Below, piece by piece: positions 1 to 9,042 of a stretch of DNA of 64,000 nucleotides. The translations under genes and the position numbers were made by a program. How positions within the stretch are numbered: the stretch's first letter is position 1; each line of letters opens with the position of its first letter. Source of the stretch: Leifsonia shinshuensis (lineage in GTDB: Bacteria > Actinomycetota > Actinomycetes > Actinomycetales > Microbacteriaceae); the NCBI RefSeq assembly GCF_014217625.1, contig NZ_CP043641.1, positions 1,426,001-1,490,000 on the forward strand, written 5' to 3'. The notes below the pieces were generated by a model. The model was not told where the DNA came from. It did not search any database and worked only from the letters and a program-made list of their open reading frames with translations.

Positions 1-1968
1 GCCGAGGAAGTTCGACACCCAGACCAGCTCGCCGTTCTTCACGAACAGCGAGTAGCCGCCGAACCGCGAGCCCTGCGCGACGATGACGCCCTCGCTGCTG
101 CCGGTGAAGTCCACCTCGGCGAGGATCTTGTACGAGACGCCCTGCGTGCGGGCGGCGGAGGCCTCCTGCACCTCGGTCGTACCCGGATAGTAAGTGAACC
201 GGCCGTCCGCGGGGACGGGCTTGTGGTACTCGAGCTTGATGAAGTCCGCGATGCCGAGGTCGTTCAGCGGCAGCACGTCGTACTTCTTCGCCTCCTCCAG
301 CCAGAGCGCCTTCAGCTCCTCGACCTTGTCGGGATGCTGTTCGGCGAGGTCGACAGCCTCCGACCGGTCCTCGGCGACGTGGAAGAGCTGCCAGCGGTCC
401 TGATCGAACTTGCCGAGGCCGATCGGCACGGGGCCGTGCTCGGCGACGATCTTCCAGCCGTCGTGGTACAGCCCGCGGGTGCCGAGCATCTCGTAGTACT
501 GCACGGTCTTCTTCGTCGGGGTGTCGGCGGCGTCGAACGAGTAGTTCATCGCGACGCCCGGCAGCGGAGTCTGCTCGGCGCCGGCGACGACGTCCGGCAT
601 CGTCACGCCGCAGGCCTCCAGGATGGTCGGAACGATGTCGGTGCAGTGGTGGTACTGCGACCGCACCTCCCCGCGCGCCGCGATCCCCTTCGGCCAGTGC
701 ACGATCAGCGGGTCGGCCGTGCCTCCCGCGTACGAGTAGCGCTTGAACATCCGGAACGGCGTGGAGAACGCGAACGCCCAGCCGGTCGGGTAGTGGTTGT
801 AGGTGTCGGGCGAGCCGAGCTTGTCGATGGCCGCCAGGTTCTGCTCCAGGCTCGACGGGTACGCCGAGAAGTAAGTGTTCTCGTTGACCTCGCCGTTCGG
901 CGTGCCCTCCCCCGACGCGCCGTTGTCGGCCGCGTAGACGATGAGGGTGTTGTCCAGCTGGCCGGACTCCTCCAGGTAGTCCACGATCCGACCGATCTGC
1001 ACGTCCGTGTACTCCGAGTAGCCCGCGTACACCTCGGCCATCCGGGAGAACAGCCGCTTCTCGTCGGCGCTGAGGTCGCTCCACGGCCGCACGGAGTCGC
1101 CCTCGTCGAACGTGCCGGGCGTCATCGGGTTCATCGGTGTCAGCTCGGTGCCCTCCGGGAGGATGCCGCGCTCGATCATGCGCGGCAGCACCCACTCGCG
1201 GTAGGCCTCGTAGCCGTCGTCGAACATGCCCTTGTACTTGTCGATGTACTCCTGCGGGGCGTGGTGCGGCGCATGGTTGGCTCCGGGGCAGAACCACATG
1301 TAGAACGGCTTGCCCGGCTCGGACTGCTTGACGTCGCGGATGATCTGGATGGCGTGGTCGGCCAGGTCCTTCGACAGGTGGTAGCCGTCCTCCGGCAGGT
1401 AGGGCTGGTCGACGTAGCGGTTGTCCTCGGCGAGGTCGGGGTACCACTGGTTGGTCTCGCCGCCGATGAACCCGTAGAACCGGTCGAACCCGAGCGCGAG
1501 CGGCCACGCCTTGCGCGAGGAGCCGCTGGAGATCTGGTCGACGGGCACGTTGTGGTTCTTGCCCACCCACGAGGTCGCCCAGCCGGCGTCGCGCAGCACG
1601 GTCGCGATGGAGGCGTTGGAGAGCGGGATGTGCCCGTTGTAGCCGGGGAAGCCGACGGCCGACTCCGAGATGGTGGCGAAGCCGTTCTGGTGGTGGTTGC
1701 GCCCGGTCAGGAACGTGGACCGCGTCGGCGAGCACAGCGCGACGGTGTGCCAGTTGCTGTAGATCAGGCCGCCGGCCGCGAGCCGGTCGAGCGTCGGCAT
1801 CTGGATGCGGCCGCCGTACGGCGACCAGGCGGCGAGGCCGGTGTCGTCGTACAGGATCACGAGCACGTTGGGCGCGCCCTCCGGAGCTGCCGCCTCCAGG
1901 TACGGCGTCCAGTCCGGCACGCTGTCGCGGATGTCGAGTTTGATGGTTCCGTTGAATTCCCCGGTCAT
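1..1968 (-). CDS. Type I sulfatase (arylsulfatase family), C-terminus cut by window edge
   Basis: A sulfate-ester hydrolase that uses formylglycine made from a cysteine. The frame opens at ATG 1968, with GAGGGG just upstream, and runs 656 codons off the left edge, so the C-terminus is missing. The maturation and active-site motif CSPTRSTFLTGR starts at Cys79. The N-terminal metal ligands are in YDDTG (residues 40-44), and further conserved blocks follow (GKNHNVP, CPGANHAPHH, AADNGASGEG). No signal peptide is visible, so a cytoplasmic enzyme acting on imported organosulfates is likely. It needs a formylglycine-generating enzyme, which is not encoded here. The Fic gene lies 66 nt upstream on the same strand. 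The family call is firm; the substrate is unknown. Confidence 0.93.
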   Translation of the reverse strand, partial: MTGEFNGTIKLDIRDSVPDWTPYLEAAAPEGAPNVLVILYDDTGLAAWSPYGGRIQMPTLDRLAAGGLIYSNWHTVALCSPTRSTFLTGRNHHQNGFATISESAVGFPGYNGHIPLSNASIATVLRDAGWATSWVGKNHNVPVDQISSGSSRKAWPLALGFDRFYGFIGGETNQWYPDLAEDNRYVDQPYLPEDGYHLSKDLADHAIQIIRDVKQSEPGKPFYMWFCPGANHAPHHAPQEYIDKYKGMFDDGYEAYREWVLPRMIERGILPEGTELTPMNPMTPGTFDEGDSVRPWSDLSADEKRLFSRMAEVYAGYSEYTDVQIGRIVDYLEESGQLDNTLIVYAADNGASGEGTPNGEVNENTYFSAYPSSLEQNLAAIDKLGSPDTYNHYPTGWAFAFSTPFRMFKRYSYAGGTADPLIVHWPKGIAARGEVRSQYHHCTDIVPTILEACGVTMPDVVAGAEQTPLPGVAMNYSFDAADTPTKKTVQYYEMLGTRGLYHDGWKIVAEHGPVPIGLGKFDQDRWQLFHVAEDRSEAVDLAEQHPDKVEELKALWLEEAKKYDVLPLNDLGIADFIKLEYHKPVPADGRFTYYPGTTEVQEASAARTQGVSYKILAEVDFTGSSEGVIVAQGSRFGGYSLFVKNGELVWVSNFLG

Positions 1969-2017
1969 GTGTCCGTCCCCTCGATGTGGGGCACACGTTA
2001 ATGAGGTGAGGTCGGGA

Positions 2018-2026
2018 GCGTCTAGA
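2018..2026 (-). promoter_or_regulatory. TCTAGACGC motif upstream of sulfatase
   Basis: Read on the - strand this is TCTAGACGC, 49 nt before the sulfatase start. The same nine bases in the same orientation lie 73 nt before the SHOCT-SulP operon (3324-3332) and 73 nt before the alkylsulfatase (31691-31699). Function is inferred only from these positions. Confidence 0.35.
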
Positions 2027-2034
2027 CCGGTTCG

Positions 2035-3240
2035 CTACCGCACCGAGCGGCGGGCCGCGCGGTCGGCGAAGTCGTCGAGCGCCTGGATCATGTCGTCCGC
2101 GATCCAGAGCCGGTTGCGCTTGCGCGAGTTCGCGGGGCGGAGGACGCCGCGATCCACCAGGGCCTCGAACGCTCGGTAGGTTCCGGGGGCCGAGAGCCCG
2201 AGCCTCGCCTCGACGACCGCCGCGTTGAGCACGGGCTGTTCGAGGGCGAGTACGGCGACCCGCCGCGCGGAGCTGTCGGAACGCAGTCCGATCAGCGCGT
2301 CCTCCCAGCGCGCGCGGAGCTCAGCGATCGAGGTCGCGAGCTCCCGACCGGTGCGCACCGCGAACGCAGCCGCCTCCGTGAAGGCGCGGACGATCGGATC
2401 GAGGTCGCCCGCGCGGTACGCGGTGAGGGCGTCGTAGTAACCGTCCACGTCGTGGAGGAGCCCGGCGGACACCGGGACCACGACTGTCGACGTCGTGCGC
2501 GACCGCCGGAGCATCGCCTGGACGATAGCTCGCCCTGTGCGGCCGTTGCCGTCCGGGAACGGGTGGATGGTCTCGAACTGAGCGTGCGCGACGGCGGCGT
2601 GGACGAGCGCTGGAATGTCCCAGCGGCCCATGAAAGCGACCAGGTCCCCCATCGCGGCGGGCACGCGTTCGTGGTGCGGAGGGACGAACGCGGCGCCGTG
2701 CGGGCTCACGCCCGAGCCGCCGATCCAGACCTGCTCGCGCCGGTAGCCTCCGGTCAGCTCGGGGGCGTGGTCCTCCAGCAGGGCGGCGTGCATCGCGATG
2801 ATGCCGCCGCCGTCGAGGGCGTCGGAGAGCTCCAGCGCCGCCTGCATGGCGTGGACGTTGCGCACGATCAGCGGCGCGTTGCCGGTGTCGCGCTCGCCGA
2901 GCTCGGTCTCCGCGATCGCCCGGGCGCCGCTGGTCAGGTTCTCGATCTGCGAGGACGATGCGGACTCGCTGCGGAGGAGGATCGACGCGAAGGGGAGGAC
3001 GGACAGCCCGAACTCGGTGTCGAAGCGGGTGAGCAGACCGGCCGCCTCCGCAGCGTCGGCCGCGACGGCGGCGCCGACCGGGACGTCGAGCTCGGCGATC
3101 GGCGGGGCGACCGCGGCGTCGTACGGCCCTCGGCTGGCCTCCCACTGCCGCTGGGTCAGGTGTTCCCGGCTGTAGCGCGAACGCCACGCGAACTGCTCGC
3201 GCGTGAGGGTGGGCCAGGCGCCGATTCCGGACATGAGCAT
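2035..3240 (-). CDS. Fic family protein (class II, with built-in inhibitory helix)
   Basis: Probable AMP-transferase that would modify hydroxyls on a target protein. The catalytic Fic loop HPFPDGNGRTGR starts at His226. An inhibitory motif of the (S/T)xxxE(G/N) type is present as SSQIEN (Ser96 to Asn101, Glu100), on the N-terminal side, so this is a self-inhibited class II Fic. The C-terminal third looks like a winged-helix DNA-binding domain (VVEARLGLSAPGTYRAFEAL). At 401 aa it has the usual length for Fic_N-Fic-wHTH proteins. No clear ribosome site precedes either candidate start (ATG 3240 or ATG 3234). No antitoxin partner is adjacent, as expected for class II. The target is unknown. Confidence 0.93.
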   Translation of the reverse strand: MLMSGIGAWPTLTREQFAWRSRYSREHLTQRQWEASRGPYDAAVAPPIAELDVPVGAAVAADAAEAAGLLTRFDTEFGLSVLPFASILLRSESASSSQIENLTSGARAIAETELGERDTGNAPLIVRNVHAMQAALELSDALDGGGIIAMHAALLEDHAPELTGGYRREQVWIGGSGVSPHGAAFVPPHHERVPAAMGDLVAFMGRWDIPALVHAAVAHAQFETIHPFPDGNGRTGRAIVQAMLRRSRTTSTVVVPVSAGLLHDVDGYYDALTAYRAGDLDPIVRAFTEAAAFAVRTGRELATSIAELRARWEDALIGLRSDSSARRVAVLALEQPVLNAAVVEARLGLSAPGTYRAFEALVDRGVLRPANSRKRNRLWIADDMIQALDDFADRAARRSVR

Positions 3241-3405
3241 AAGGCTAATCGTTATTTACGTTTAACTCCCTAAGTGTTAATAACATTCACCACTATTTTC
3301 ACCTCCACCCCACCCCAACGCCCTCTAGACGCCCGAACCCCCGCGGCGTTACTCTCAGCCCACATCCAGGCTCGGCCCCGAGCCCAGGGGGAAAGGTAAA
3401 ACGAC
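3241..3405. promoter_or_regulatory. AT-rich divergent regulatory region between Fic and SHOCT-SulP operon
   Basis: This 165-nt gap separates the Fic gene (leftward) from the SHOCT membrane protein gene (rightward). Bases 3241-3300 are strikingly AT-rich for this genome, with repeated TTAAC/GTTAA and GTTATT/AATAAC words. TCTAGACGC lies at 3324-3332, and a possible -10 (TTACTCT) lies near 3349-3355. AGGGGGAAAGG just before ATG 3406 is the ribosome site of the rightward gene. Confidence 0.5.
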
Positions 3406-3885
3406 ATGGATTTCTGGAACAACTTCTGGAACATCATCTGGCTGTTCTTCTGGAGCTTCGCTTTCATCGCGTACCTGTTCGCGCTGTTCGCGATCATCAG
3501 CGACCTGTTCCGCGACCACAAGCTCAACGGCTGGTGGAAGGCGCTCTGGATCATCTTCCTGATCTTCGTGCCGTTCCTCACCGCGCTGGTCTACCTGATC
3601 GCCCGCGGGCCGGGGATGGCGGAGCGCAGCCAGAAGGAGGCGCGCCAGGTGCAGCAGAGCACCGACGCCTACATCCGCCAGGTGGCGACGGCCAGCCCGT
3701 CCGACGAGATCGCGAAGGCGAAGGCCCTCCTCGACGCCGGCACCATCACCCCGGAGGAGTTCGCGCACCTGAAGAGCGTCGCGCTCGGCCACCAGGCCGC
3801 AGCCGGCGCCCACGCCGCCCCGGCGGCCGCCGCTCCCGCCGCCCCGTCCGCGCCGACCCCGCCGCCGGCAGCGCCCACGGCGTGA
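3406..3885 (+). CDS. SHOCT-domain membrane protein (PLDc_N-like N-terminus)
   Basis: Small membrane protein of unknown role. Residues about 1-65 hold two hydrophobic segments of the PLD-nuclease N-terminal (PLDc_N) type, joined by DLFRDHKLNGWWKA. A charged linker follows, then a SHOCT motif (DEIAKAKALLDAGTITPEEF, roughly residues 106-125) and an Ala/Pro-rich tail. SHOCT segments are short C-terminal oligomerisation or interaction modules. The start is ATG 3406, preceded by AGGGGGAAAGG. The stop is only 13 nt before the SulP gene, so it probably heads that operon. A close paralogue is encoded at 53774-54154. The function is unknown. Confidence 0.88.
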   Translation: MDFWNNFWNIIWLFFWSFAFIAYLFALFAIISDLFRDHKLNGWWKALWIIFLIFVPFLTALVYLIARGPGMAERSQKEARQVQQSTDAYIRQVATASPSDEIAKAKALLDAGTITPEEFAHLKSVALGHQAAAGAHAAPAAAAPAAPSAPTPPPAAPTA

Positions 3886-3898
3886 TCGAACGGGATCG

Positions 3899-5629
3899 GT
3901 GACCGACGTGACCGACCCGACCGCCACGGCGCCGGAGTCCTCCCGGACTCCGGCGCCGTCGCACACCCGCATCCGGCCGCTCGCGGGCCTCACCGCGAAG
4001 AACGCCGTCCGAGAGGTGCTCGCCGGCGTCACCCTGCTGGCGATCGCCATCCCGCTGAACATCGGCTACGCGCAGATCGCCGGCCTCCCGGCCACCGCCG
4101 GGCTGTACGCGCTCGTGGTGCCCGCCGTGGTCTACGCCCTCACCGTCTCCTCGCGGCAGCTGGTCGCGTCGCCCGACGCCGCCGCGGCGGCCCTCGTAGC
4201 GTCCTCACTCGGCGGCCTCGCCGTCGCGGGCCATCAGGACTACATCACCCTCGCTCTCGCGCAGGCGATGATCTGCGGCGTGCTCTTCGTGCTGTGCTCC
4301 GTCTTCAAGCTCGGTTTCCTCGCCAACTTCCTGTCCAAGCCGATCCTGATCGGCTTCGTCGGCGGGCTGGCGCTCGACATCTTGGTGTCGCAGGTCGCCA
4401 AGATGCTCGGGGTCAAGATCGACTCCGGCGGCGAGTTCGTCGACAAGCTGAGCGGCCTGATCACCGGCCTGCCGACCCTCAACGTCTGGTCCGTGCTCAT
4501 CTCGCTCGGCTCGCTCATCGTGCTCCTCGTCGGCCGCCGACTCGCCGGTGCTGTGCCGTGGGCGCTCCTCGTCCTCATCGTGGCGACCGTCGTGGTCCTG
4601 CTCACCGGAGCGGAGCGGGACGGCGTCGCCGTGCTCGGCCCGGTGGAGGCCGGGCCTCCGACGTTCACCTGGCCGGTCATCGAGTGGGGCCAGTGGCTCG
4701 CCCTCATCCCCTCCGCGATCGCCCTCACGGTCGTCACGATGGGTGAGGGCCTGCTCGTCTCCCGCTCCTACGGTGAGAAGCGGAACTACCCGACCCGTCC
4801 CGACCGCGACCTCTTCGCGTTCGGAGCCGCGAACATCGCCGCGGGGGTCAGCGGCGGCTTCACGGTCGGCTCGTCCACCTCACGCACGGCCGCGATGGAC
4901 CAGAGCGGCTCGCGCACCCAGCTCCCGACCCTGGTGACCGCGCTCGGCACACTGCTCCTGCTGATCTTCGGCACCGCCCTGCTGGCGGACATCCCCTCAC
5001 CCGCCATCGGCACGATCGTCGCCGTCGCGGTCGTCCCGCTGCTCGGCATCCCCGACTTCATCCGGCTCTGGCGGCTCGACCGGTTCGAGTTCGCGATCGG
5101 CGCCGCCTGCTTCCTCGGCGCCGTGTTCGTCGGGCCGATCGCCGGTATCGTGATCGCTTTCGTCCTCGCCGTCGTCAACGTCACCCGCCGCGCGGCCAAC
5201 CCGCCGATCGACACCCTCGCCGCCGACGGCGACCCGCGGCACTCGCTCCTGGAGGCTGCGCCCGCGGGCGAGCCGACCGTGCCGGGAGTGGTCGTCGTCC
5301 GGCTGGCCGCTCCGCTGTTCTTCGCCAACTCGACCTCCTTCGAGAAGGCCGTGGAGCGCGCGGTCCGCGACACCGGCGCCCGCCACGTCGTCCTCGACAT
5401 GGAGGCCGTCACCGACGTCGACGTGACCGGCGCCGAATCGTGGGAGGCCGTCCAGACCTTCCTCGCCGCGCACGGGGGCGACCTCGCCCTCAGCCGCGTG
5501 CGACCCGGCATCCGCGACCGGCTCCAGCACCTGGAGCTGCTCGACGGGGTGCGGTTCTTCGACACCAACCGGGAGGCCATCATGGCACTCCAGACACCGG
5601 CCGCGGGAAGCGATCATGGCCGCCGCTAG
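3899..5629 (+). CDS. SulP family inorganic anion transporter with STAS domain
   Basis: Cytoplasmic-membrane transporter for sulfate, bicarbonate or related anions. After a polar N-terminus, the conserved SulP entry segment reads IPLNIGYAQIAGLPATAGLY (about residues 51-70), followed by many membrane spans to about residue 420. The C-terminal STAS domain begins around VVVVRLAAPLFFANSTSFEKA and includes VVLDMEAVTDVDVTGAE, where the usual phosphorylatable Ser is replaced. At 576 aa it is typical of bacterial SulP proteins. The start is GTG 3899, with a weak ribosome site. It overlaps the next gene by 14 nt, showing operon structure. The substrate cannot be read from sequence, but two sulfatases and a shared upstream motif in this window favour sulfate. 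Confidence 0.93.
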   Translation: MTDVTDPTATAPESSRTPAPSHTRIRPLAGLTAKNAVREVLAGVTLLAIAIPLNIGYAQIAGLPATAGLYALVVPAVVYALTVSSRQLVASPDAAAAALVASSLGGLAVAGHQDYITLALAQAMICGVLFVLCSVFKLGFLANFLSKPILIGFVGGLALDILVSQVAKMLGVKIDSGGEFVDKLSGLITGLPTLNVWSVLISLGSLIVLLVGRRLAGAVPWALLVLIVATVVVLLTGAERDGVAVLGPVEAGPPTFTWPVIEWGQWLALIPSAIALTVVTMGEGLLVSRSYGEKRNYPTRPDRDLFAFGAANIAAGVSGGFTVGSSTSRTAAMDQSGSRTQLPTLVTALGTLLLLIFGTALLADIPSPAIGTIVAVAVVPLLGIPDFIRLWRLDRFEFAIGAACFLGAVFVGPIAGIVIAFVLAVVNVTRRAANPPIDTLAADGDPRHSLLEAAPAGEPTVPGVVVVRLAAPLFFANSTSFEKAVERAVRDTGARHVVLDMEAVTDVDVTGAESWEAVQTFLAAHGGDLALSRVRPGIRDRLQHLELLDGVRFFDTNREAIMALQTPAAGSDHGRR

Positions 5630-6881
5630 CGGGATCTGGCCGTTCCGCCGCCGCACGCGGACGCCGGAGGCGGAGCCGCCGAACGGCCCAGACACCGACC
5701 AGGAGGCGGAGACCGCCAACGGCCGCGGCGTCCGCATCCTGCTCGGCCTGGCCGGCGGCGTCGTCATCCTGATCGGGATGCATGCCATCGCCGGCATCCT
5801 CGCCCCGACGCTGCTGGCGCTGGTGCTCGTCATCTGCGCGCAGCCGGTGCGCGTCTGGCTGGAGCGGCATGGCACGCCGAGCGGGGTCGCGACCGGCGCC
5901 GTCGCTCTGACAACATTCGCGCTGCTGGCCGGCTTCGCCGCTCTCCTCATCATCGCAATGGCCCAGTTCGTCGCGATGCTGCCGCAGTACAAAGAACAGT
6001 TCCAGCAGCTCGGGCAGCAGTTCGCGCACTGGCTCTCGAGCATCGGTATCAGCCCGCAGGACCTCCAGGCGGTGACGCAGGGCTTCGACCCGACCAAGCT
6101 GCTGAACTTCTTCAGCGGCCTGCTCGGTGGCGCGTTCGGGGTGATCACGTTCGGCGTGATCGTGCTGACCATGCTCATCCTGATGCCCGCAGACGCTGCC
6201 TATACTCCGACCCTGCTGCGCGAGTTGCAGCCGACCAAGCCGAACCTCGTCTACGCGATGACCGGCTTCGCCCACAGCGTCCGCCGGTACATGGTCGTCA
6301 CGACGCTGCTCGGGATCGTGCAGGGTGTCATCAACGGCATCGCCCTGTGGATCCTGGGAGTGCCGGCCGCGCTGCTCTGGGCGATCCTGTCGTTCCTGTG
6401 CAGTTTCATCCCGAACGTCGGCTACTTCCTCGCGCTCGTGCCGCCCCTCGTATTCGGCTACCTCATCGGCGGCTGGGGCACCGTCATCGCGATCATCGTC
6501 ATCTACGGGGTCGTCAACGCCGTCGTCCAGTCGGTGGTGCAGCCGAAGGTGGTCGGGAACGCGGTGGCGCTCAGCCAGACGCTCACCTTCTTCTCTGTGC
6601 TGCTCTGGGCCGTCGTGCTCGGCGCGATCGGCGCGATCCTCGCCATCCCGCTGACCCTGCTCGGCCGGGCGATCCTGGTGGACTCCGATCCGCGCGCCCG
6701 CATCTGGCGAGCCGCGATCGGCGACCTGCGGGAGACCAAGGACCTCATGAAGGAGGAGTCCGAGGCGGCGAAGGCCCTGCGGCGCTCAGCGAAGGCGACG
6801 CGCGCCGGTGGCGGCCCGCTGCCGCCGGCGGGACCGGGCGGAACGGACGGCACGGACGGAACCACCGGGACGACGACGTAA
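5616..6881 (+). CDS. AI-2E family transporter (TqsA/YdiK-like permease)
   Basis: Polytopic membrane protein of the AI-2 exporter superfamily, 421 aa, with about eight hydrophobic segments and the usual long amphipathic stretch after the third span (PQYKEQFQQLGQQFAHWLSS). The conserved C-terminal part is present (LCSFIPNVGYFLALVPP and VQPKVVGNAVALSQTLTFFSVLLWAVVLG, quoted in part). The family contains autoinducer-2 exporters and Na+/H+ antiporters, so the substrate is open. It starts inside the end of the SulP gene. The tail is rich in Gly and Thr. Its TAA stop shares bases with the ribosome site of the following gene. Confidence 0.88.
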   Translation: MAAASGIWPFRRRTRTPEAEPPNGPDTDQEAETANGRGVRILLGLAGGVVILIGMHAIAGILAPTLLALVLVICAQPVRVWLERHGTPSGVATGAVALTTFALLAGFAALLIIAMAQFVAMLPQYKEQFQQLGQQFAHWLSSIGISPQDLQAVTQGFDPTKLLNFFSGLLGGAFGVITFGVIVLTMLILMPADAAYTPTLLRELQPTKPNLVYAMTGFAHSVRRYMVVTTLLGIVQGVINGIALWILGVPAALLWAILSFLCSFIPNVGYFLALVPPLVFGYLIGGWGTVIAIIVIYGVVNAVVQSVVQPKVVGNAVALSQTLTFFSVLLWAVVLGAIGAILAIPLTLLGRAILVDSDPRARIWRAAIGDLRETKDLMKEESEAAKALRRSAKATRAGGGPLPPAGPGGTDGTDGTTGTTT

Positions 6882-6892
6882 GGAGAATGCGA

Positions 6893-7564
6893 ATGGGGAG
6901 TGCGATCGGGGACACCCTCCCACTGGCGCTGGGCATCGCGATCAGCCCGATACCGATCATCGCGGCGATCCTGATGCTGCTCTCGCCGAAGGCGCGCGGG
7001 ACGAGCGTCGGCTTCCTGATCGGCTGGGTGCTCGGCATCGTCGTGGCGGTGGTGGTCTTCACGCTGCTGTCGGGGCTGATCCCGCCGGCCGATCCGAACG
7101 CCGCCAAGCCGATCTCCGGCACCGTCAAGATCCTGCTCGGGCTGGGTCTGCTCTTCCTCGCCTACCGCCAGTGGCGATCCCGGCCGAAGCCCGGCGAGAC
7201 GGCCGCCCTCCCGAAGTGGATGAGCGCGATCGACTCGATGACCGCGGGCCGCGGCTTCGTGCTCGCCTTCATCCTGGCCGCGGTGAACCCGAAGAACCTC
7301 CTGCTGGCCGCCGGCGCGGGCGTCGCGATCGGGACGGCCGGGCTCTCCGCCGGCTCGGCGACCGTGGTCATCGTGATCTTCGTGCTCGTCGCGGCCAGCT
7401 CGGTCGCCATCCCGGTGATCGGCTACCTGGTGGCGGCGAACGCGATGCGCGGACCGCTGGATTCGCTGCGCGGCTGGCTGGTGGCCAACAACGCGACGGT
7501 GATGGCGGTGCTGCTGCTCGTGATCGGGGTGGTGCTGGTCGGGAAGGGGATCGGGAGCTTCTGA
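6893..7564 (+). CDS. GAP/Sap family membrane protein (LysE-fold)
   Basis: A six-span membrane protein of 223 aa resembling the GAP family, which includes the mycobacterial sulfolipid- and glycopeptidolipid-addressing proteins and relates to LysE exporters. Visible markers are LALGIAISPIPIIAAILMLL at the N-terminus and FILAAVNPKNLLLAAGAG in the middle. Two ATGs compete. AGGAG at 6881-6885 lies 1 nt from ATG 6887 but 7 nt from ATG 6893, so 6893 is chosen. It is the last gene of the SHOCT-SulP-AI-2E operon. The next gene converges only 6 nt after the stop. The exported substrate is unknown. Confidence 0.85.
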   Translation: MGSAIGDTLPLALGIAISPIPIIAAILMLLSPKARGTSVGFLIGWVLGIVVAVVVFTLLSGLIPPADPNAAKPISGTVKILLGLGLLFLAYRQWRSRPKPGETAALPKWMSAIDSMTAGRGFVLAFILAAVNPKNLLLAAGAGVAIGTAGLSAGSATVVIVIFVLVAASSVAIPVIGYLVAANAMRGPLDSLRGWLVANNATVMAVLLLVIGVVLVGKGIGSF

Positions 7565-7570
7565 GACGCC

Positions 7571-8128
7571 CTAATGCTGCAACGTCGTCTTCAGCACGAT
7601 CACCACGACCCCGAACAACCCTGTCACCACCGCCCCGGTCAGACACACCCACACCGACCGCCCGCGGATCAGGAACACCAGGTAGCCCAGCAACCCCAGC
7701 AGCAGCACCGTCAGCCACAGCGACACCAGCACCCCCACCTCCGCCGGCAGGATGCCGAGCGCCGCCAGCAGCAGCGGGATGCTCGGCACCACCGCGGCCT
7801 CCAGCATCCCGCTCGACTCGAAGAGGGCGTGGCGGAGGGAGTCGACGATGCGGGCACGGGCGCTCTCGTCGTCGGCGTGGAAGCCCAGCGCCGTCGAGTA
7901 GACGTGCGCCAGCCAGAAGACCACGATGCTCACCAGGCTGAAGACCAGGACGTGCAGCGCGTCGGAGCGGCCGGACGCGCCGCCCGAGCTCGCGGCGACC
8001 ACGCTCGCGTAGACAATGGTGCCGTAGATCCCGGCCGGCGTGCCCCAGTGCCGCCACAGTGCGCGCTGCACCCGGACGCCGCTGTCGGCGGGCTGCGCCG
8101 CGGACGAGTTGAGGTCCATCGAGTCCAT
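7571..8128 (-). CDS. Conserved integral membrane protein, function unknown
   Basis: A 185-aa protein with about five hydrophobic segments (GIYGTIVYASVVAASS; VLVFSLVSIVVFWLAHVYS; SIPLLLAALGIL; LVSLWLTVLLLGLLGYLVFL; VWVCLTGAVVTGLFGVVVIV). The first loop is His-containing and the N-terminus is short and polar. I recognise no family. ATG 8128 or ATG 8119 could be the start; neither has a clear ribosome site. It is the last gene of the leftward GH15-ATPase-aquaporin operon, 32 nt after the aquaporin gene, so translational coupling is possible. Confidence 0.8.
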   Translation of the reverse strand: MDSMDLNSSAAQPADSGVRVQRALWRHWGTPAGIYGTIVYASVVAASSGGASGRSDALHVLVFSLVSIVVFWLAHVYSTALGFHADDESARARIVDSLRHALFESSGMLEAAVVPSIPLLLAALGILPAEVGVLVSLWLTVLLLGLLGYLVFLIRGRSVWVCLTGAVVTGLFGVVVIVLKTTLQH

Positions 8129-8160
8129 GAGGACATCATGGTCCGCGGGCGAGCGCGCCG

Positions 8161-9015
8161 TCAGTCCTGTTCGGGGAAGCGCGCCTCCGTCATCAGGCCG
8201 CCCTGCGCCGCCGCCGATCCCGCGAGGCCTCCCCCGCGGCCGCGCAGCAGGAACGCCGCGCCGACGGCGATCACCGCGCCTGCGACCGGGCCGACGATGT
8301 AGACCCAATACGCGTCCCAGTGGCCGCTCACCAGGTCCGGCCCGAAGGTGCGCGCCGGGTTCATCGAGGCGCCGGAGATCGGGCTCCCCCACAGCCCGGC
8401 CAGCGCGATGTAGGCGCCGACGCCGAACGCGCCGATGATGCCGAGGTTCTGGGCTCCGGAGGCCGTGCCGAGGATGACGCTCACCAGTCCGAAGGTGAGC
8501 ACGGTCTCCATCAGCAGGGCGTCCCACGACGAGAAGCCCGACGCCGGGTAGTTCGAGCCGTAGCGCGCGGAGACGTGGGTGACGCCTTCCAGGAACCACG
8601 CCGCCAGCGACGCCCCGGCGAGCTGCACGAGGACGTAGCCGGGCACGCGCGCCCACGGGAAGTCGCCGCGCAGCGCGAACGCCACGCTGACCGCCGGGTT
8701 GAGGTGGGCGCCGGAGACCTTGCCCATGAACAGGATGATCGCGAACACCATCAGCGCCGGCGCGGTCACGGCGGCAGTGCGGGAGATGGTGTTCGGGAAC
8801 GCCTGGCCCATCATCCCGCCGCCCGCCGCCACCAGCACCAGGAAGAACGTGCCGAGCAGCTCCGAGAAGAGCCGCCGCCACTCCTGGGACGAGTCGTGGA
8901 AGTCCTCGATGGACTGGGCGATCGTCGCTGGCGCGTGCATGAGCCTGCCGTGGACGATGTCGCTCATGATCCCGCGCGCCTCGGCGGCGTCCTCCCGGGT
9001 CTGCTGCTGACTCAT
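8161..9015 (-). CDS. MIP family channel (aquaporin/aquaglyceroporin)
   Basis: Membrane channel for water or small neutral solutes. Both signature NPA boxes are intact: HLNPAVS at Asn106 and SMNPARTFGPD at Asn219. Six spans plus two half-helices fit the MIP fold. The 284-aa length reflects an N-terminal extension of about 45 polar residues before the first span. The start ATG 9015 follows GGGAGG. It sits 27 nt downstream of the HerA-like ATPase gene and belongs to the GH15 operon. Whether water or glycerol is carried cannot be decided from the sequence. Confidence 0.93.
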   Translation of the reverse strand: MSQQQTREDAAEARGIMSDIVHGRLMHAPATIAQSIEDFHDSSQEWRRLFSELLGTFFLVLVAAGGGMMGQAFPNTISRTAAVTAPALMVFAIILFMGKVSGAHLNPAVSVAFALRGDFPWARVPGYVLVQLAGASLAAWFLEGVTHVSARYGSNYPASGFSSWDALLMETVLTFGLVSVILGTASGAQNLGIIGAFGVGAYIALAGLWGSPISGASMNPARTFGPDLVSGHWDAYWVYIVGPVAGAVIAVGAAFLLRGRGGGLAGSAAAQGGLMTEARFPEQD

Positions 9016-9042
9016 GGTGCCTCCCTGTGTCTCCGGCTCCGG

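Noticed and set aside
223..2001. 592-codon open frame on the + strand
   Set aside because: It is antisense to the sulfatase, whose - strand frame shows CSPTRS and other family motifs; the + strand translation has no recognisable domain.
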